This document shows positions 17,401 to 25,415 of a stretch of 38,268 bases of DNA, in pieces. Source of the DNA: Kiritimatiellia bacterium. GTDB lineage: Bacteria > Verrucomicrobiota > Kiritimatiellia > JAQICX01. Every line of letters starts with the position of its first letter. Position 1 is the first letter of the stretch. Both the position numbers and the translations under genes were made by a program. Below the pieces are notes generated by a model, which saw only the letters and a list, made by a program, of their open reading frames with translations, searched no databases and was not told where the DNA came from. The stretch is from assembly GCA_027858345.1 (NCBI GenBank), contig JAQICX010000121.1, positions 1 to 38,268 of the forward strand, in the 5' to 3' direction.

Positions 17401-17533
17401 TAGCAACAAAAATGCAAAAGTACTTGAAACAGATCTGATGGAATGGAATGACGCTGAAACAGCAGTCTCAACTTCTGATCCACTACAAGTCAAACTCACC
17501 CCATTCGAAATCAGAACATACAAAATCAAATAA
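14456..17533 (+). CDS. Alpha-mannosidase, glycoside hydrolase family 38
   Basis: 1025 residues, the normal size for bacterial GH38 enzymes. The order is an N-terminal beta domain (about 1-245), the catalytic alpha/beta barrel starting VTGVGHAHIDTGWLW with metal ligands His257 and Asp259, the nucleophile Asp369 in LWIPDVFGYS, a further His in NQFHDIIPGSS near 571, and C-terminal beta-sandwich domains. No signal peptide is present, so the enzyme is cytoplasmic and would process imported mannosides or N-glycan fragments. It hydrolyses alpha-mannosidic bonds with retention, using Zn2+. It stands alone behind an AT-rich regulatory gap, downstream of the GntR/LacI regulator. The stop is followed by a short hairpin and then a repeat mosaic. 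Confidence 0.95.
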   Translation: MHKIRHNHSTERINRFIDRLKKNILADSIMLDAEFALAPNQEHIKFEDRLNGDYKKIIEGEDWGKTWDSAWFHITGTVPAEWKGKTVVANLDFNGEALIFDETGCPKYGMTNGSVFDAHYSKDIFRMFEPSKGGEKVDLWIETAANNLFGIQQEQDPDPKSEDLHGKYLGKVNKLQLCVFNDEVWHMWLDYVILFSLFNSLQKETPRWKKLLKGMEDAINVYAEKVENVPAARAVLKTLWTPANASDMSVTGVGHAHIDTGWLWTVKETIRKCARTFASQIDMIERYPDYTFGASQPQHYKFVKENYPALYEKIKKYVKEGRWELQGGMWVEADCNIISGESMVRQFLHGKNFFMDEFGIDVKNLWIPDVFGYSAAMPQILKKSGVDFFLTQKISWNQFNKFPFYIFNWRGIDGTEVVTHFLPEHGYNAEVLPAQMIGGQNNFTESDIISEYVSLFGIGNGGGGPKEEYIERGERMKNLEGCPKWTFGKAEDALERMKNFSEEFDTWSGELYLEYHRGTYTTQALTKKLNRKLENTLRFVEYIYSCLPWEEYPAEKLQELWRVLLINQFHDIIPGSSIKIVYDTTTKEHMGALKTCAELIENAADKLFVKKDNSITLSNILSFEYTQKVQLPDSWAGCEVLDEQNNNLAVQQDDDGIFTIANIPANSFVTLKKGDTKQSTSNELTELVLENDLIKYEFSSEGALISIFDKEADKEVMQAPGNIFSIYEDQPLMYDAWDIEIYYEDQFIENSKNVKAQTLTTGSVFSALQFTHSVAENSTLTQKVVLAANSKQLDFETTVDWNESHKMLRVAFPVDVLSNEFTSDIQYGTVKRPTHRNTSWDMAKFESVAHKFVDLSDNGYGVALLNDCKYGHKVFNNVIDINLLRSPKYPDPEADLGYHEFTYSLLPHTGTCVESSVIAEAQMLNIKPFCFENMASASVETPCSIVGDGISLEVVKKAEKSDSMIIRLVELNGRNSSATLNFSNKNAKVLETDLMEWNDAETAVSTSDPLQVKLTPFEIRTYKIK

Positions 17534-17554
17534 GAATCCAACCCAACTGTGTAC

Positions 17555-17574
17555 AGACGCGATTTACCGCGTCT
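17555..17574 (+). terminator. Hairpin after the mannosidase gene
   Basis: agacgcg at 17555-17561 pairs with cgcgtct at 17568-17574 across a 6-nt loop, about 20 nt after the stop. The downstream run is only moderately T-rich (cctattctg), so it may be a weak terminator or the first member of the repeat block. Confidence 0.45.
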
Positions 17575-18170
17575 CCTATTCTGTAATCGCGTCGCCCCGG
17601 CGCGGGAAATTCCTGGGAACGCCGAGCTCCAGGTCGTCTCTTTGCTGGCTCCGCCAGCACTTCCTTCTTCCTTATCTTCCTTACCTTCCTGCTGGCAACG
17701 CCAGCCTCCACATAGCTCCCATCATCCCCATAATTCCCATTCCTCGCGCTGGCTCCGCCAACCATTCCTCCTTCCTCCTTCCTGCTGGCTTTGCCAGCCC
17801 TTCCCACTTCCTTCCTCCCACCTCCCACTGCTACCCCCGCCAGCCCACCACATCATTCCCATCATTCCCATACCTCCCATTCTTAATTGAACAGCTTGCA
17901 TCGCCAGCTCCCCATCATTAAAAATTCGACGTTCAACGTTCCATGCTTCGCTTCGCCATGCAGGACACACTCGATGTTCTAGCTTTTAAGGTCACCTCGG
18001 GGCTTGCCCCCGTGGAACCATGATCGGCGGCAACGCCCACCCTAAAAAACAAACAATGGCTTTGCCATTCCTTAATTCAGCTGACAGCATGTCAGCACCT
18101 CAACCTTTACCTCAACCTCAACCTGCTGCCCGCCAGCTTCCCCTTTCCCAAAAAAAAACATCCATATACA
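17575..18170. repeat. Repeat mosaic between mannosidase and NifU-like genes
   Basis: No gene is supported although several overlapping ORFs pass through. Units include gcgtcgccccggcgcggg plus ggaacgccgagctcc (17587-17628); GCTGGC-N3-GCCAGC palindromes at 17644-17658, 17691-17705 and 17784-17798 with degenerate copies at about 17750 and 17900; degenerate cattcccat runs at 17707-17741 and 17848-17880; and attaaaaattcgacgttc at about 17918-17935. Pyrimidines dominate the plus strand (ttccttcttccttatc). The region 18171-18313 that follows is AT-rich and should hold the promoter for the NifU-like gene; no box there is convincing. Confidence 0.8.
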
Positions 18171-18313
18171 AATTCTTCTATTGTCATTTCACATCAAAAA
18201 TGATAAACTTATACATTAAATTTTTCTGACTTTTCGGAAAAGTTTAAAACATTCAAGTGCAATAACCATAATATATTACACTGAATACAAAAAAAAACAG
18301 CTTAATATTGGAA

Positions 18314-18334
18314 GATAACCAATTTCTGGTTATC
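18314..18334 (+). promoter_or_regulatory. Inverted repeat just upstream of the NifU-like gene
   Basis: gataacc (18314-18320) and ggttatc (18328-18334) form a perfect 7-bp inverted repeat around aatttct, ending 33 nt before the ATG and thus inside the probable leader or promoter. It could be an operator for a dimeric regulator or an mRNA stem-loop. Confidence 0.5.
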
Positions 18335-18367
18335 ACTTAATTGAAAATTAAATTGAAGGAAAATAAA

Positions 18368-19060
18368 ATGGAATTTACTGCTGAAGTAGCTAACATGATG
18401 TGTGTAGCTCAAGGACCAAACAACGGTCCAGCACCAATACCTCAAAAAGGTAAATGGGTTCAGTCAAGACAAGTTACAGATATTTCAGGTCTAAGTCATG
18501 GTGTGGGCTGGTGTGCTCCACAACAAGGTGCCTGTAAATTAACACTGAACGTTAAAGACGGTATCATCGAAGAAGCACTAATCGAAACTCTGGGTTGCAC
18601 AGGAATGACTCACTCTGCTGCTATGGCAAGTGAAATCCTACCAGGCAAAACAATTCTTGAAGCAATGAACACTGACCTCGTTTGTGATGCTATCAACACT
18701 GCTATGCGTGAAATCTTTCTACAACTAATCTACGGACGTACACAAACAGCTTTTTCAGAAGGTGGTTTGGGTATTGGCGCTGGTCTTGAAGACTTGGGCA
18801 AAGGTCTGCGTAGTGTTACTGGTACAACTTACGGTACAACGGCAAAAGGTCCTCGCTACCTGGAAGTTGCTGAAGGTTATGTTACTGAATTGGCTCTTGA
18901 TGACGGCGACGAAATTATCGGTTACAAGTTTGTTAAACTTGGTATCATGATGGAACTCATCGAAAAAGGTACAGATGCTAATGAAGCTCTCGCACAATCA
19001 ACCGGCACATATGGTCGTTTCGATGAAGCTGTTAAAACAATTAACCCAAGACATAAATAA
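18368..19060 (+). CDS. NifU/IscU-like iron-sulfur scaffold-family protein, partner of GGGtGRT protein
   Basis: 230 residues from the ATG at 18368, which has GAAGGA 7 nt upstream; an upstream in-frame TTG is not used in this reading. The centre resembles the IscU/NifU N-terminal fold: ETLGCTGMTHSAAMASEILPGKTILEAM is the counterpart of the GCGSAIASSS...GKT segment in IscU. Candidate cluster ligands are Cys49 (GWCAPQQG), Cys77 (LGCTG) and Cys106 (DLVCDA), which match the three-cysteine layout of scaffold proteins; Cys12 and Cys56 are additional. The rest (GGLGIGAGLEDLGKGLRSVTGT and beyond) has no match in IscU and may contact the partner. CGN codons for Arg and GGT for Gly are frequent, unlike in neighbours that use AGA, which points to high expression. 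It is 14 nt ahead of the GGGtGRT gene. Confidence 0.82.
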   Translation: MEFTAEVANMMCVAQGPNNGPAPIPQKGKWVQSRQVTDISGLSHGVGWCAPQQGACKLTLNVKDGIIEEALIETLGCTGMTHSAAMASEILPGKTILEAMNTDLVCDAINTAMREIFLQLIYGRTQTAFSEGGLGIGAGLEDLGKGLRSVTGTTYGTTAKGPRYLEVAEGYVTELALDDGDEIIGYKFVKLGIMMELIEKGTDANEALAQSTGTYGRFDEAVKTINPRHK

Positions 19061-19074
19061 GAAAGGATAACATC

Positions 19075-20073
19075 ATGGCTCTATTCGAAAGTTACGAAAG
19101 AAGAATCAAGCAAATCGATGCCTTTCTAAATGCTGAAGGTATCGCTTCTATTGAAGAAGCTGAAAAGATTTGTAAAGATAAAGGTTTAGACGTTTATCAA
19201 CTAGTTAAAGATATTCAACCAATTGCATTTGAAAACGCATGCTGGTCATACGTTGTTGGTGCAGCTGTTGCAATCAAACGTGGTCAGAAAGTTGCTGCTG
19301 ACGTTGCTGTCACTTTGGGCGAAGGACTTCAGTCTTTCTGTATCCCTGGTTCTGTTGCTGACGATCGTAAGGTTGGTATCGGACACGGTGGTCTAGCTTC
19401 AATGCTGCTTAAAAACGAAACAAAATGTTTTGCTTTCTTAGCCGGACATGAATCTTTTGCTGCTGCTGAAGGTGCAATCGGTATTGCAATGAGTGCAAAC
19501 CGTGCTCGTACAGAACCTCTACGCGTTATTCTTAACGGTCTAGGTAAAGATGCTGCTCAAATCATTTCTCGTATCAACGGTTTCACACATGTACAGACAT
19601 CTTTTGATTACTATACAGGCAAAGTTACTGTTGATTTTGAAAAAGCTTACTCTAAAGGTCCTCGTGCTGCTGTAAAATGCTACGGTGCTGACGATGTGCG
19701 TGAGGGTGTTGCAATCATGCATCTTGAAGGTGTTGATGTTTCTATCACAGGAAACAGCACAAACCCAACTCGTTTCCAGCATCCAGTTGCAGGTACATAC
19801 AAAAAAGAGTGTATCCAACAAGGTAAGAACTTCTTCTCAGTAGCATCAGGTGGTGGTACAGGTAGAACTCTTCATCCTGATAACATGGCTGCCGGTCCTG
19901 CTTCATACGGCATGACTGACACAATGGGCAGAATGCACTCTGATGCACAGTTTGCAGGTTCATCATCTGTTCCAGCTCACGTTGAAATGATGGGACTAAT
20001 CGGTATGGGTAACAACCCAATGGTTGGTGCTTCAGTTGCCGTGGCTGTAGTTGTTGAAGAAGCAATGAGATAA
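19075..20073 (+). CDS. GGGtGRT-family protein
   Basis: 332 residues. The family is named for the motif seen here at residues 259-265 (GGGTGRT) within FFSVASGGGTGRTLHPDN. Its biochemical role is, as far as I know, not established. Other glycine-rich or conserved stretches are VGIGHGGLASMLL near 100, CFAFLAGHESFAAAEGAIGIAMSANRART near 121, GNSTNPTRFQHPVAGTYKKECIQQG near 225, and GMTDTMGRMHSDAQFAGSSSVPAHVEMMGLIGMGNNPMVGAS near 280. There is no signal peptide or membrane segment. Preceded by AAAGGA; co-transcribed with the NifU-like gene and closed by a strong terminator. The pairing suggests the protein binds, receives or modifies a metal cluster, but this is inference. Codon use again indicates strong expression. 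Confidence 0.9.
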   Translation: MALFESYERRIKQIDAFLNAEGIASIEEAEKICKDKGLDVYQLVKDIQPIAFENACWSYVVGAAVAIKRGQKVAADVAVTLGEGLQSFCIPGSVADDRKVGIGHGGLASMLLKNETKCFAFLAGHESFAAAEGAIGIAMSANRARTEPLRVILNGLGKDAAQIISRINGFTHVQTSFDYYTGKVTVDFEKAYSKGPRAAVKCYGADDVREGVAIMHLEGVDVSITGNSTNPTRFQHPVAGTYKKECIQQGKNFFSVASGGGTGRTLHPDNMAAGPASYGMTDTMGRMHSDAQFAGSSSVPAHVEMMGLIGMGNNPMVGASVAVAVVVEEAMR

Positions 20074-20085
20074 TCATTTTCTCAC

Positions 20086-20122
20086 AAAAAAAGACGCATT
20101 CACATAATGCGTCTTTTTTTTT
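20086..20122 (+). terminator. Rho-independent terminator of the NifU-like/GGGtGRT operon
   Basis: aaaaaaagacgcatt (20086-20100), loop cacat, then aatgcgtc followed by a T run to 20122. It begins 13 nt after the stop codon. The stem is identical to that of the aldolase terminator at 21500-21536; only the loop differs. Confidence 0.93.
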
Positions 20123-20340
20123 GCCCAGTTCCCCGCCTCCCACCTGTAGCCGCGTCGCCCCGGCTCGGAAAATTCCTGGGAACGCCGAGCCCCAGCTCGG
20201 CTCTTTGCTGGCAACGCCAGCCATTCCTCCTTCCTTATCTTCCTCCTTCCCACCGCCCCCGCCAGCCCTCAATCTCAACCTAGCTGGCTCCACCAGCTAT
20301 TCCTCAATTCTTAATTCGTAATTTTTAATTCGTAATTGGA
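20123..20340. repeat. Repeat mosaic upstream of the aldolase gene
   Basis: Contains a tgtagccgcgtcgccccgg unit (about 20147), ggaacgccgagccccagc with ctcggc (20179-20202), a GCTGGC-aac-GCCAGC palindrome at 20207-20221, a degenerate agctggctccaccagct at 20282-20298, and ttaattcgtaatttttaatt words. Not coding. Confidence 0.75.
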
Positions 20341-20349
20341 ATATGGTTC

Positions 20350-20378
20350 TTGCAAAAGTATACAAGTTTCAATATAAT
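20350..20378 (+). promoter_or_regulatory. Predicted promoter of the aldolase gene
   Basis: TTGCAA at 20350-20355 and a perfect TATAAT at 20373-20378 are separated by 17 bp. The leader to the ATG at 20469 would be about 85 nt and AT-rich. A weak AAGGA is present at 20456-20460. Confidence 0.72.
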
Positions 20379-20468
20379 TGCGAATTGAATTGTGCAAAAG
20401 TTTGTGAAATACACATTTCAAAAATAACAAATATTTTTTTTTACAACCTATAATTAAGGATTAAAACA

Positions 20469-21479
20469 ATGGCAGTATCATATAAAGATCTAGGTTTGAG
20501 CAATACTAAAAATATGTTCAAAAAAGCTATGGAAGGCGGTTACGCTATTCCTGCATACAACTTCAACAACATGGAACAAATTCAAGCAATTATTACAGCT
20601 TGTGTTGAATCACAATCACCAGTTATTCTTCAGGTTTCAAGTGGTGCAAGAAACTATGCTAACTCAACAATGCTTCGTTTTATGGGACAGGGCGCTGTTG
20701 AAATGATGAAAGAAATGGCCGCAGCAAAAGGTTTGAAAGAAATTGAAATTGCTCTTCATCTTGATCACGGTAGTGATTTTGAACTATGCAAAAGCTGCAT
20801 CGATTCAGGTTTCTCATCAGTAATGATTGATGGTTCACATTTTTCTTTTGAAGAAAACATTGAGCTGACCAAAAAAGTTGTTGAGTATGCACATCAGTTT
20901 GATGTGACAGTTGAAGGCGAACTAGGTGTTCTTGCTGGTATTGAAGATGATGTTGTTGCTGAACATTCAACATACACACAACCAGAAGAAGTTGAAGAAT
21001 TTGTCGGCAAGACTGGTGTTGATTCATTGGCTATCTCAATTGGCACATCACATGGTGCTAACAAGTTTAAACCATCACAGTGCACAAAGAACGCAGAAGG
21101 CGTATTTATTCCGCCACCATTGAAATTTGAAATTCTAGAAGAAATTGAAGTGAAACTACCTGGTTTCCCAATCGTTCTTCATGGTGCATCTTCTGTTCCT
21201 GCTGAAGCAGTAAAGATTATTAATGAAAACGGTGGTGCAATTGAGGATGCTGTTGGTATTCCTGAAGAGCAACTAAGAAAAGCTGCTAAATCAGCTGTAT
21301 GTAAAGTTAATATTGACTCAGATGGTCGTCTATGGATGACAGCTGCTATAAGAAAAACTTTTGTTGATAAGCCAGCAGAATTTGATCCAAGAAAATATCT
21401 CGGACCAGCTAGAGATGCTCTTATTGCAATGTACACACACAAAAATGAAAATGTATTGGGTTCAGCAGGCAAAGCTTAA
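20469..21479 (+). CDS. fba: Fructose-bisphosphate aldolase, class II
   Basis: 336 residues. It reversibly splits fructose 1,6-bisphosphate into glyceraldehyde 3-phosphate and dihydroxyacetone phosphate using Zn2+. Family marks are YAIPAYNFNNMEQ at 25-37, the Zn-binding LHLDHGSDFE near 97-106, VEGELGVLAG near 139, the phosphate-loop ISIGTSHGANKFKP near 185, and VLHGASSVP near 236. It belongs to the longer class IIB-like group with a C-terminal arm (KYLGPARDALIAMY). It is a single-gene unit with its own promoter and terminator, and lies beside the convergent enolase gene, so two glycolytic genes are neighbours. Confidence 0.96.
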   Translation: MAVSYKDLGLSNTKNMFKKAMEGGYAIPAYNFNNMEQIQAIITACVESQSPVILQVSSGARNYANSTMLRFMGQGAVEMMKEMAAAKGLKEIEIALHLDHGSDFELCKSCIDSGFSSVMIDGSHFSFEENIELTKKVVEYAHQFDVTVEGELGVLAGIEDDVVAEHSTYTQPEEVEEFVGKTGVDSLAISIGTSHGANKFKPSQCTKNAEGVFIPPPLKFEILEEIEVKLPGFPIVLHGASSVPAEAVKIINENGGAIEDAVGIPEEQLRKAAKSAVCKVNIDSDGRLWMTAAIRKTFVDKPAEFDPRKYLGPARDALIAMYTHKNENVLGSAGKA

Positions 21480-21499
21480 TCACTAATATCATTTATCAC

Positions 21500-21536
21500 A
21501 AAAAAAGACGCATTATCTAATGCGTCTTTTTTTTTT
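21500..21536 (+). terminator. Rho-independent terminator of the aldolase gene
   Basis: aaaaaaagacgcatt (21500-21514), loop atct, then aatgcgtc and a long T run to 21536. The stem sequence is the same as in the terminator at 20086-20122, and the sequence after both (cccagttccc, then ccacctgtagc) is also related. Confidence 0.93.
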
Positions 21537-21539
21537 ACC

Positions 21540-21964
21540 CAGTTCCCAGCCTTCCACCTGTAGCGGCGGTCGCTGACCGCCGAACTTGTAGCCGAGGTCA
21601 GCAGACCTCGGAAATCCCCCCGGAAACCCGAGCATGAAGGACAAACTAGGCAAACTTAGCACTTCCTACCTCCCACCTCCAACTGCTGGCCTCGCCAGCC
21701 CACCACATAACTCCCACCTGTCGCGCCGGAGTCCGGTCACGGCAAAGGCGGATCATCCCCATAATTCCCATTCCTCCCCGCCAGCCTCCAACCCCAGTCC
21801 GCCAAAACTCCTCCCCTTGCTAAGGGGAGGTCACCTCGCCTGCGAGATGGGAGGGGTGTTCCTCCTATCCACTGTAGCCGCGTCGCCCCGGCGCGGAAAT
21901 CCCTCCGGGAACGCCGAGCCCCAGCTCGGCTCTCAACCTCAACCTTAATCTTAATCTTAATCTT

Positions 21965-21974
<10 letters not shown>
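21540..21974. repeat. Repeat mosaic between aldolase and enolase genes
   Basis: Two adjacent units share the prefix tgtagc but have different stems: cggcggtc/gaccgccg at about 21562-21580 and ccgaggtc/gacctcgg at about 21592-21611. Also present are a gagcatgaaggacaaact unit (21629-21648), a GCTGGC-ctc-GCCAGC palindrome (21684-21698), an aaaactcctccccttgct...gggaggggt unit (21806-21858), a tgtagccgcgtcgccccgg unit (21873) with ggaacgccgagccccagc (21909-21926), and tandem cttaat words (21944-21963). Overlapping ORFs here are repeat-derived. Confidence 0.8.
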
Positions 21975-23306
<1,332 letters not shown>

Positions 23307-23399
23307 CTATACCTTTAGTAAAAGCATAGCAAGCAAATTTATTGTTTTTATATCCCCTCCTTGATTTTTCGATTGAGCCACTTTATGAGAACGAGAATC

Positions 23400-24005
23400 C
23401 CGCAAGGCAGGACTCCCAAACTTGCAGATTAATATTGTCTTGTAGGAATGGGAGCGACGATGTCCCCATCGTCAAAAAAACTATTTTTCCAAATCATCAC
23501 CCCACTGTAGCCGGTCTCAGCAGAGGGCGGCCCAATTATCCACTCTGTCCACTGTAGCGGCGGTCGCCGACCGCCGACCTCTCTTTGTCGCCCCGTCCTG
23601 TCCGCCCCTCCTCCCTGGGAACGCCGAGCTCCAGCTCGGCCCTTCCTTTTTCCTTACCTTCCTTACCTTCCTGCTGGCTCCGCCAGCCTTTCCTTATTCC
23701 TTATCTTCCTTACCTTCCTGCTGATCTCGCCAGCCCACCACATAACTCCCATATTTCCCATAATTCCCATTCCTCCCCGCTGGCCCATCCGCCAAAACTC
23801 CTCCCCGGCTAGCTCGCTAGTCCCGCAAAGCGGGAGGAGGTGGCGAGCATGCGAGCCGGAGGGGTGTTCATTAAAAATTGGACGTGTTAGCTCTGCTAAT
23901 CCCGCAAAGCGTGGATTCGATGTTGGATGTTCTTAATCCATTTATCTTTTTCTCTGCGTTCTTTGTGCCTCTGCGCGTATAAAACTTTTCTTCTATTCTA
24001 TTCTC
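23400..24005. repeat. Repeat mosaic upstream of enolase and BASS genes
   Basis: Between 23259 and 24202 no gene is supported. Units are tgtagccggtctcagc (23514), tgtagcggcggtcgccgaccgccg (about 23552-23575), ggaacgccgagctccagc with ctcggc (23618-23641), GCTGGC-tcc-GCCAGC (23673-23687), degenerate tcccat repeats (23746-23771), a ccgccaaaactcctcccc...cgggaggagg...ggaggggtgttca unit (about 23788-23868) close to the one at 4440-4525, and attaaaaattggacg. The enolase promoter should lie in 23270-23345; no box is convincing there. At 23940-23990 a degenerate tctttgtgcctctgcg word appears. Confidence 0.78.
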
Positions 24006-24008
24006 TTT

Positions 24009-24175
24009 TCAAGCGATTAGCTGTTTGCTGAATTTATATATGAGCTCCGCTCATATTAAATACAGCACACATTTCTTATTTTCGTGCTTTTCGTGCCTTT
24101 CGTGGTAAAAAAATCTTCCTCTTCTTTGTGCCCTTTGTGCCTTTTTGTGGCTAAAAAATCTTCCTCTTCTTCTTT
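24009..24175 (+). repeat. Dispersed hairpin element, copy 3 (shortened)
   Basis: Leader tcaagcgattagct, then a hairpin at 24026-24067: outer tgctg/cagca, middle attta pairing with taaat, and inner atatgagc/gctcatat around tcc, with one bulged T and one A-A mismatch. It is followed by the words cgtgcttttcgtgcc, cgtggtaaaa and tttgtgccctttgtgcc. Flanks resemble copies at 230-500 and 35283-35530, but the stem sequence is entirely different. Confidence 0.65.
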
Positions 24176-24202
24176 TCCGCATGAAACAAATAATAAAAAA
24201 AA

Positions 24203-24231
24203 TTGTCTTTTCTCGCAAAATAATATATTAT
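24203..24231 (+). promoter_or_regulatory. Predicted promoter of the BASS-type transporter gene
   Basis: TTGTCT at 24203-24208 and TATTAT at 24226-24231 are 17 bp apart. The leader is about 35 nt, with AAAGGAG at 24261-24267 and the ATG at 24273. Confidence 0.6.
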
Positions 24232-24272
24232 TCAGATATTGCCAAAACAGCCGAAGATGTAAAGGAGAATAA

Positions 24273-25160
24273 ATGTCCGAGTTAATGCATAATTGTTATT
24301 TTATAAAGTTCATTGGATTTCTAGTACATTCTGCATTCTTCTGCGTTGTATTTCTAACGGCAACACAAATTTCTTTTGCGGACCTATTACAGGAATTTCG
24401 CAGACCAAAATTACTGCTCAGAATATTTTTAGTTACCAGCCTAGCTGTACCATTAATCACTGCCGGCATCGTCAAAGCACTTAATGTCCCAATGCTTCTT
24501 GGCGGTATAATGCTTCTAGGCTCTGTAACCCCCGGAAGCCCACTTGCACTGATGGGCACAAAAAGTAAAAAGGGAAACATACCACTAGCATCCTTTATTA
24601 TGATATTTCTCATTGTTATTATGCCTGTCATGGCACCTTGCTGGCTCTGGATTTTCAGCCACTGGTTCGGACTGCACCATTTGCAGATCAGTCCGGCAAA
24701 GCTTTTTATTGCAGTTGCAAAACTTACGCTGATTCCCATATTTATAGGCATATTGCTAAACTTACTGCTGCCTAAAATAACCAAAATACTTCGAAAAATT
24801 CTTGATATCTATTCCAAAACCGCAATTTTCATAATAATTGGTGTTTTTATTATCCCTGGTTTAAAGATGCTGATTACTTTTTCTCCAATTGAATGGATTG
24901 CAATCATTGTGGTTATTACACTGATACTAGTTATTGGATACTACTCAGGAGGTGAAACGCGTCCAGAGCACATAAGCATTGCTGTAGCTGCAACCAAAAG
25001 CAACCTAACCGCACTTATGGCTATCGCCCATGTTTCATATCCGCACATTCACATCTTCGACGTCCTACTGGCTTACATGATTGTCTGCGGTCTAACAACA
25101 GCAATTTGGTATATGCTTTTCAAGCGACAATTGGCGCACAACAATGAAACTCTGCAATAA
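24273..25160 (+). CDS. Bile acid:sodium symporter (BASS/SBF) family membrane transporter
   Basis: 295 residues, mostly hydrophobic, with about nine or ten predicted membrane segments separated by short loops (for example FIGFLVHSAFFCVVFLTA, IFLVTSLAVPLITAGIV, FIMIFLIVIMPVMAPCWLWIF, TAIFIIIGVFIIPGLKML, WIAIIVVITLILVIGYYSGG). The loop GSVTPGSPLALMGTKSKKGN and the late EHISIAVAATKSNLTALMAIA resemble the two crossover helices of BASS proteins, which bind Na+ and an organic anion. The substrate is unknown; members carry bile acids, pantoate, pyruvate or other organic acids. It is a single gene with its own promoter, not in an obvious operon. Confidence 0.75.
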   Translation: MSELMHNCYFIKFIGFLVHSAFFCVVFLTATQISFADLLQEFRRPKLLLRIFLVTSLAVPLITAGIVKALNVPMLLGGIMLLGSVTPGSPLALMGTKSKKGNIPLASFIMIFLIVIMPVMAPCWLWIFSHWFGLHHLQISPAKLFIAVAKLTLIPIFIGILLNLLLPKITKILRKILDIYSKTAIFIIIGVFIIPGLKMLITFSPIEWIAIIVVITLILVIGYYSGGETRPEHISIAVAATKSNLTALMAIAHVSYPHIHIFDVLLAYMIVCGLTTAIWYMLFKRQLAHNNETLQ

Positions 25161-25184
25161 CAAAAAACTTCTCAGCTGTTAGTC

Positions 25185-25236
25185 GGGGAGCTGTCATGCA
25201 TGCATGACTGAGGGGTACTCAACCGAAAAATTGAGT
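25185..25236. repeat. Palindrome and solo end of the MITE-like element
   Basis: A perfect 16-bp palindrome, gtcatgcatgcatgac (25193-25208), is followed by tgaggggtactcaaccgaa and aaattgag. The segment tcaaccgaaaaatt matches the right terminus of the element at 6538-6689, and gaggggt matches the end of the cctcccc/ggaggggt unit. It looks like a chimera of two repeat families. Confidence 0.6.
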
Positions 25237-25262
25237 GCTTTGCCATCAGCTATATAAATAAC

Positions 25263-25291
25263 TTGTTTCAATTCAAGTTGTATAGTATTAT
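25263..25291 (+). promoter_or_regulatory. Predicted promoter of the exonuclease-RecQ-UvrD gene
   Basis: TTGTTT at 25263-25268 and TATTAT at 25286-25291 are 17 bp apart, leaving a leader of about 118 nt to the ATG at 25416. No strong ribosome-binding site is present, which suggests low expression. Confidence 0.5.
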
Positions 25292-25415
25292 TGCTCAAAT
25301 CACGGGGGTTTACGCAAAGAACATAACCTTGTTTGCTTTACAAGATTTTTAAGATTTTTTAACATTATTATTACATGTCAAAACCGTTGGCGGATATGAA
25401 TAGAGTGAATTTTAA

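Noticed and set aside
17448-17970. Several overlapping ORFs of 80-157 codons on both strands
   Set aside because: They run through palindromes and tcccat repeats, giving proline/serine or glycine/methionine low-complexity translations.
18341-18367. N-terminal extension of the NifU-like protein from a TTG codon
   Set aside because: GAAGGA is correctly spaced for the ATG at 18368 and the extension (IKLKENK) is the translated ribosome-binding-site region.
20680-21027. 115-codon minus-strand ORF opposite the aldolase gene
   Set aside because: Glutamine- and leucine-rich antisense shadow of a well-conserved gene.
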